Positions 60,501 through 64,000 of a stretch of 64,000 nucleotides of DNA are shown here, in pieces; positions within the stretch are counted from its first letter, which is position 1, and every line of letters starts with the position of its first letter. The DNA comes from Psococerastis gibbosa (Eukaryota; Arthropoda; Insecta; Psocodea; Psocidae), in contig OZ020490.1 of NCBI GenBank assembly GCA_963971405.1, positions 12,138,874-12,202,873 on the forward strand, in the 5' to 3' direction. The notes below the pieces were generated by a model. It was not told the DNA's origin. It saw only the letters and a list, made by a program, of their open reading frames with translations, and made no database searches. The position numbers and the translations under genes were made by a program.

Positions 60501-63500
60501 TTTTATATTCGAATCCGTCGTTGAATTTTTAATCAATAAACGATAAGCAATATATAGTATCGTAGCAATTATTGCTTTGTGCTTTATATTGAACAGCTTT
60601 TATTAAGCACTGCGCATTCAGAATAAATCATTCCGCATTTGGCATTTGACAGCTAACACAAAAACTCATTACCTACTTGTAATCTAACATTAATACATAA
60701 TATATATTACACACTCGAATATTGTTCAAATATTCTATCCAAGAAAAATTGGAAATTGTAATTCCTAAATTCAGATTCAAACCGTATATTTCAACATAAA
60801 TGTTCAGTGTGTAATCAGGTCCATCCTGCCGAAGATTGCTGCCGAGAGAGTTTATTATATATACTTTTTTTTTAAGTTAAGAGAATATACCTGTATTTTT
60901 TGAGGAAATAAATTAGTTTCACAGCCGCAGTAACTTTCAAACTAACCCATCACTCAGGCGGTAATTCCACCGGCGAATTTACTTCATTTGTGATTTTTTG
61001 TTTGTTTTGTTTAATATTAATGATGTTTGCTACCACATTATAACTTATTATATAATAGATAAGTTAAGTATCTACATAATAGTCTCCTTAAAACAAAACA
61101 AATGTCAATGACAAAATCAAATATGAAGTAAAATCGCCGGTGGAATAGCCGCATCAGAAGAAATTCCCCTCTGTATTATGATATTTTGCGAACTCATACA
61201 TCCGGACACCTTCACTAACCATTTTTTTTCCCAAATACAATTTGTGTTAGAGAGAAACGCATATACTTTTACTTTTTCCGCACCTATGTGGGGTTAGGTG
61301 TAGTTTCCACTGACCTCTCATTGCAGAATGCAAATGACATCGACGGAAATTTGAATTTTTCTCTTTATAGAAATCTATTAAAATGTTTGTACTTAACATA
61401 TCCCATGACGCCATTTTTTAATTTTAGTTCGTTTGTTTGTGGTTTTACTCTATGATCATTGATCAATTTTAACTATGGCATAGAGTAAAATTCAAATTTC
61501 CGTCAATGTCATTTGCATTCTGCAATGAGAGGTCGGTGGAAACCCCGCCTTAGCGGTAGGGCATTGGCGCCTCCACAGCCCTCTAACTAGGGCGTCCGGG
61601 TGTGTAGTGTGAGTAGGTCTGTATTTGCCTGGATATTTCTCGGCGGCTTAGTCTTCGGTCTTCCTATTCTCCTGACTCCTGCTTACTGGGACCACATTCT
61701 CCTCAGCCCTTTTCAGTAGATGAGTCTCGCCTCGCCTTTGGATATCCCCATGCCCTTACAGGCGTTTTCCCCTGAGCTTGAGAATTTCAGCTGATTTCAA
61801 CTCAGCTCGAAGGTGGCTATTCCACCAGCGATTTGATTTTGTCATTGATGTTTGTTTTGTTTTAAGGAGACTATTATGTAGATACTTAACTTATCTGTTA
61901 TAAATTAAGTTATAATATGGTAGAGACTTATTAATGATGTCTGCTTCCATATTATAACTTAATTTATAATATATAACTTAAGTTAAGTATCTACATAATT
62001 GACTTACTTAAGTTGGCGCTGTCAGCCCTGGGGGACTTTTGGCCGCATTCACAACACTACGCCACCGGATCCTGTCCTTCGCCAGATCACACCAATTATC
62101 GGCCCGAAGGCCAACTTCCTGTATATCTTCGTTTAGCTGGTCGCCATAGCGTCGTCTCGGACGCCCCAAAGGTCTTCTTCTGTTGGGACATGCCATCCAT
62201 ACTGCTTGTGCTGTTCTATCCGCTGGCATACGGACGACGTGTCCCATCCACTGGAGCCTTCTGCTTCGTAGTATTTGTGTGACGTCTGGCGAGCCGAAGA
62301 GTTGGTGGATTTCTTCGTTCGTTCGGATTCTCCAACTGTTGTTTTCAAAAACTCTTCCGAATATTCTCCGTAACATCTTGTTCTCGAAAACAACCAACGC
62401 TCTTGATTCTTTCTTTGTCAGGGCCCATGCTTCACCACCATATATAAGGACAGGTAGGATTAGCGTCTTGTAAAGCCTGATCTTTGTTGTCCATGATAGA
62501 ATCCGAGTCGAGAATAGTGCTCTTGTTTGGAAGAAAGCTACATTGGCTGATTTAATTCTGTTAAGAACGTCTTGACTGATCTTGTTGTCGGACGTGATGA
62601 TGGACCCAAGGTATTTGAAATCTTGCACTCTTTCAAAGCGACCTGTGCAGGTATCTTGGTCTCTTCCCACTAATAGGTACTTGGTTTTTTCAACGCTTAT
62701 TTTTAGACCTAGCTTCAGAGCTTCTTCTTCAAGGGCTTTCACTGTGGTCTCGGCTTCTTCTTTTGCCTCTGCCATGACGTTCAGATCGTCAGCATACCCG
62801 AGAAATTTAATCTTTACTCCCATGTCGATCCCGCCCGGTGTTTGTATAGCGCGTCTTACCGCCTTTTCTAGGACCAGGTTAAATAATAATGGTGATAGGC
62901 CATCTCCTTGTTTTACTCCCGTGAGTACTTCGAAGGGGTCTGAGAGCTTGCCATCCACCTTGATCCTAGCTCGTGATCCGTCGACACAGATTTTCGCCAT
63001 TGTGCGTAGTTTTTTTGGGATGCCAAATTCCTCTAGGATTTCCCACATCTTCTGACATCTACATAATAGTCTCCTTAAAACAAAACAAACGTTAATGACA
63101 AAATCAAATATGAAGTAAAATCGCCGGTGGAATAGCCGCCTAAGACATGTATCATATATTGAAATGTCTAGGATAATCTCTTCAGATAGATCGATCGATG
63201 TTTCAAGAAATATTTAATTTTACCCTTGTAAGGCTTTTCTCCCTACCAACTGTCTCAACATAAACATTACTTATAATTAATTGGTATCGCTCACGTTGCG
63301 TTGTTTATATAATGGCGGGAAAATTTGCTCCGTTTCAGCATCGACATGTGCGGACCTGCTCTTTGCTCACTAGTGTAGTGTTCCTGTTCGTTTAAAACTC
63401 AAGACCATTATTACCTTGTATTTCTTTACTTTCCTTCCTTCAAATTTCTTTCTATCTTTTTTACTTCACCTTCTAATCTAACTTAACACGATGTTGTGGT

Positions 63501-64000
63501 TCTCTTAATCTTCATGTGTGTGACGGAAACGGAAGAGCATATCCCAGTTGATGAGTTTGAAGCTGAGTAAGTACCGTGAATGTTGATGGAGCTGTAGAAT
63601 CAGGATGATAGGCCGTGGTCAATCTGAAAGCGTGCTTCCAAACGTTTTGTCAATATTTGCAACTGAATTGATACAATATTAAAGTCTACGCAGCGCCACT
63701 GAAGTCAGAATGGCGTAGAGGTAACGACTCGGACTACCATCCAGAAGGTGACTGGTTCGAGTCCTACCCGAATGCCAAAATTTTCTAGTGGTACAATTAT
63801 TTATCTTCTGACTACCATGCTTCGGAGGGCATGTAAAGCCGGCGGTCCCGGCAGTCTTCCCTGACTGTCGATAGGTTAAACAGGAGGCTGTTGATGCAAC
63901 CTGAAAACTCCTGTACCGTGGTAGTACCACCCCGACACGAATTTACTTTACTTTTTTACTGAAGATATTGACCGCAAATGTTGACGAATAGTTTGGAAGT
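54521..64000 (+). CDS. PATL1: PAT1 homologue (decapping activator), N-terminal seven exons, continues past window
   Basis: Coding exons found: 54521-54559, 54940-55021, 55677-55822, 56474-56683, 58794-58908, 59194-59426 and 60327-60476, in phase, 325 codons. The start MADSFFELKNSYP is followed by an acidic segment with NDETFG (DETF at 32-35), the short motif through which Pat1 proteins contact the DEAD-box helicase DDX6/Me31B. Then come an alanine/glutamine repeat segment, TVEELEREF, and a long proline/glycine/methionine-rich region as in PATL1. The conserved C-terminal fold that binds LSM1-7 and DCP2 is expected to the right of the window. Role: P-body scaffold coupling deadenylation to decapping. 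The last 3.5 kb here look like intron filled with mobile elements. Confidence 0.85.
54940..55021 (+). CDS. PATL1: PATL1 exon 2 (DETF helicase-binding motif)
   Basis: Acceptor TGTTCCAG, donor TATG/GTAGGT. EQDGECVDLDEEEYDALNDE then TFGSDAY. Confidence 0.88.
55677..55822 (+). CDS. PATL1: PATL1 exon 3
   Basis: Acceptor TTATCTAG, donor AAT/GTAAGT. VPEEDWEDTHNLLSAAAEIS and an acidic run ending LGRLGLDDEASGYN. The W-E-x-x-H pattern is typical of Pat1 N-termini. Confidence 0.88.
55880..56270 (+). mobile_element. SINE-like retroposon (copy 3)
   Basis: ACCAAGTTGAATCCACCAGA, GCACAGCGTTAGCAGGGGGA and AAAGCAGGCGTTGGAATACG, aligned with 59790-60168 and inverse of 3850-4165. It lies in PATL1 intron 3. Confidence 0.65.
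56474..56683 (+). CDS. PATL1: PATL1 exon 4 (internal A/Q-rich repeats)
   Basis: Acceptor GTTTTACAG, donor CCG/GTAAGT. Contains an internal repeat of the form (H/N)xIAQLLQ: TIAQQPQNAVAQLLQAPVAR and NTIAQLLQRSPPMPLYPP. 70 codons. Confidence 0.82.
56935..57080 (+). mobile_element. tRNA-derived SINE, diverged copy
   Basis: GACTAGTGGTGCAGACTCCG in the box A area, then GTAAGAGAGGGCTTTATAGC and TAGTAACAGAACAAAC, the same body and tail order as 20761-20972. Confidence 0.6.
57280..57378 (+). mobile_element. tRNA-derived SINE fragment followed by (GTTA)n
   Basis: AGAGTAGTGCTACGGACTTT and GCTTCAGAGGGCATGTAGTA correspond to SINE positions; a short GTTAGTTAGTTAGTTAGTT microsatellite ends it. Confidence 0.5.
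57390..57610 (-). pseudogene. LINE C-terminal remnant
   Basis: The minus frame reads VTRFRSNLVRWGLSDNPMCD then CGALQDDRHLLICPRM, the cysteine/histidine knuckle at the end of a LINE ORF2. Confidence 0.6.
57690..58685 (-). pseudogene. LINE RNase H and C-terminal knuckle, frameshifted
   Basis: Minus frames in order: LVLFTDGSLTDQSAGAGIIV (RNase H start), frameshift near 58440, then CYTNIKNRTIVVCSDSQAAI, KVMWVPGHEGIPDNEAADEL, and after another shift near 58000 ALLTGHGPFWQHLSRIGMPT with NPECRYCESENET. RNase H residues D, D and the GHxGxxxNExAD box are visible. Part of an R1/LOA/Jockey-like LINE, antisense in PATL1 intron 4. Confidence 0.75.
58722..58760 (+). mobile_element. tRNA-derived SINE tail fragment
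   Basis: GTGTAAGAGAGGGCTTTATA and TTGACTTAGTAATTG, matching the SINE 3' body, 35 nt before PATL1 exon 5. Confidence 0.5.
58794..58908 (+). CDS. PATL1: PATL1 exon 5
   Basis: Acceptor TTGTCTTAG, donor GCAG/GTATTT. TVEELEREFRKPTAQSYPPP then a Ser/Pro stretch; TVEE(L/I)E is conserved in PATL1. Confidence 0.85.
59194..59426 (+). CDS. PATL1: PATL1 exon 6 (proline/glycine-rich)
   Basis: Acceptor TGTTTCAG, donor CCG/GTAAGT. GLLPFPRRTGFPPSPNSPGP and NIPPGLFPPGLDMQVRAKGL. Much more GC-rich than the surrounding intron, consistent with coding Pro/Gly. Confidence 0.85.
59655..60250. repeat. Dispersed repeat X (copy 4), split by a retroposon
   Basis: The left part (59655-59789) and the right part (60169-60250, AATGCATACGGAAACAATAC onward) together match 10785-10990. 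The interruption is the retroposon at 59790-60168. Confidence 0.65.
59790..60168 (+). mobile_element. SINE-like retroposon (copy 4) with poly-A and target duplication
   Basis: Body from about CCTTACCAAGTTGAATCCAC to GCAGGCGTTAG followed by an A-run (60147-60160). AGTTTGCCAA(T/C)GG lies on both sides (about 59782-59794 and 60165-60177), the target duplication. This copy shows the family retroposes. Confidence 0.75.
60327..60476 (+). CDS. PATL1: PATL1 exon 7 (proline/methionine-rich)
   Basis: Acceptor TATTTCAG, donor CAG/GTAATT. EMMMRPPQDKLGLRLMFPPP and GFPMVPPHPGVIRFLPPTAR. Phase 0 at both ends. Confidence 0.85.
60956..61154. mobile_element. Fold-back element, constant-ends family (long-arm type)
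   Basis: AGGCGGTAATTCCACCGGCG and AATTTACTTCATTTGTGATT at the left; GAAGTAAAATCGCCGGTGGA at the right; centre GATGTTTGCTACCACATTAT. Much of the left inner arm is deleted. Confidence 0.78.
61292..61553. mobile_element. Fold-back element, inner unit of the composite, standing alone
   Basis: GGTTAGGTGTAGTTTCCACT at the left, inverse of GGTGGAAACCCCGCCTTAGC at the right; interior TGCAGAATGCAAATGACATC and TGATCATTGATCAATTTTAA match the inner part of 4277-4658 and 26564-26932. Confidence 0.78.
61554..61809. other. Intron sequence, nothing recognised
   Basis: Pyrimidine-rich PATL1 intron sequence between two mobile elements. No coding or repeat structure was seen. Confidence 0.45.
62000..63056 (-). 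mobile_element. RTE-type LINE, 5'-truncated, with 11-bp target duplication
   Basis: Flanked by ATCTACATAAT at 61989-61999 and 63057-63067. On the minus strand it starts within the reverse transcriptase and ends GGCGCCAACTTAAGTAAGTC, a short tandem repeat tail. Antisense to PATL1. Confidence 0.92.
62008..63048 (-). CDS. RTE reverse transcriptase, C-terminal two-thirds, intact frame
   Basis: 346 codons without a stop. VLTGVKQGDGLSPLLFNLVL (RT motif B-like), FLGYADDLNVMAEAKEEAET (catalytic YADD), KTKYLLVGR, TKIRLYKTLILPVLIYGGEA and the C-terminal RRLQWMGHVVRMPADRTAQA with RRPLGRPRRRYGDQL. The endonuclease and RT N-terminus are missing because of 5' truncation, so it cannot act alone, but the clean frame implies youth. 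Confidence 0.9.
   Translation of the reverse strand: MWEILEEFGIPKKLRTMAKICVDGSRARIKVDGKLSDPFEVLTGVKQGDGLSPLLFNLVLEKAVRRAIQTPGGIDMGVKIKFLGYADDLNVMAEAKEEAETTVKALEEEALKLGLKISVEKTKYLLVGRDQDTCTGRFERVQDFKYLGSIITSDNKISQDVLNRIKSANVAFFQTRALFSTRILSWTTKIRLYKTLILPVLIYGGEAWALTKKESRALVVFENKMLRRIFGRVFENNSWRIRTNEEIHQLFGSPDVTQILRSRRLQWMGHVVRMPADRTAQAVWMACPNRRRPLGRPRRRYGDQLNEDIQEVGLRADNWCDLAKDRIRWRSVVNAAKSPPGLTAPT
63297..63565 (+). other. Possible alternative first exon or promoter inside PATL1
   Basis: ATG at about 63513 begins MCVTETEEHIPVDEFEAE and runs to a donor-like GA/GTAAGT near 63567. Upstream are pyrimidine-rich sequence and TTTATATAATGG (about 63304-63315). It does not resemble any Pat1 segment and no acceptor precedes it in a suitable position. 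Weak. Confidence 0.2.
63680..63955 (+). mobile_element. tRNA-derived SINE
   Basis: Box A TGGCGTAGAGG (63711-63721) and box B GGTTCGAGTCC (63754-63764), followed by GCTTCGGAGGGCATGTAAAG and AGGCTGTTGATGCAACCTGA. The head matches the SINE at 20761-20972, the 3' part is different, so it is a subfamily or chimera. Confidence 0.8.

Larger units (their letters stand above)
61810..63143. mobile_element. Fold-back element interrupted by an RTE LINE
   Basis: Left arm and centre at 61810-61999 (AAGGTGGCTATTCCACCAGC, TTTAAGGAGACTATTATGTA); the right arm resumes at 63057 (ATAGTCTCCTTAAAACAAAA, GTGGAATAGCCGCCTAAG). The interruption is the LINE at 62000-63056. Confidence 0.85.

Overview
The window is eukaryotic nuclear DNA, AT-rich, with split genes, GT-AG introns of roughly 0.3-6 kb and dense transposable elements. 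An arthropod is the best fit: SGT1 here is the short form that starts at the CS domain without a TPR region, as in Drosophila, and the elements are Copia, hAT, Tc1, RTE, Penelope, a tRNA-derived SINE and many fold-back MITEs. I cannot name the species. No bacterial operons, CRISPR arrays or rRNA genes are visible.

Five spliced host genes can be assembled exon by exon with consistent reading phase. (1) RMDN-type regulator of microtubule dynamics, minus strand, 12711 down to about 5091, about 362 residues, with an N-terminal membrane anchor and a conventional FFAT motif. (2) GNL3/nucleostemin, plus strand, 13552-27668, ten coding exons, 533 residues, a circularly permuted nucleolar GTPase. (3) and (4) Two tandem SGT1 copies, both minus strand: SGT1-B (41853-29321, 196 residues) and SGT1-A (54110-45006, 195 residues), with identical lengths for the first three coding exons and about 76 percent protein identity by eye. 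(5) PATL1/Pat1, plus strand, from 54521 past the right edge; the first seven coding exons (325 codons) lie here. RMDN/GNL3 and SGT1-A/PATL1 are head-to-head pairs separated by 840 and 410 bp.

Most of the remaining DNA is mobile. SGT1-B intron 3 holds a 4.25-kb hAT element with an intact 802-residue transposase. Intron 2 holds an intact Copia element with two identical 257-bp LTRs and a 5-bp target duplication, only 21 nt from the next splice acceptor; SGT1-A preserves the matching empty site. GNL3 introns carry SINEs, an RNase H-bearing LINE, Penelope ends and several fold-back elements. The SGT1-A and PATL1 introns carry Penelope GIY-YIG remnants, a dead Tc1 transposase and two RTE-type LINE inserts, each flanked by an 11-bp target duplication.

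The least explained structure is a set of about ten palindromic elements scattered over the window. They share constant ends (AAGGCG..TATTCCACC) and a constant centre (GTGGTAGCAGACAT), while the arms between differ from element to element yet remain self-complementary within each element. Some are nested into composites that themselves occur more than once.
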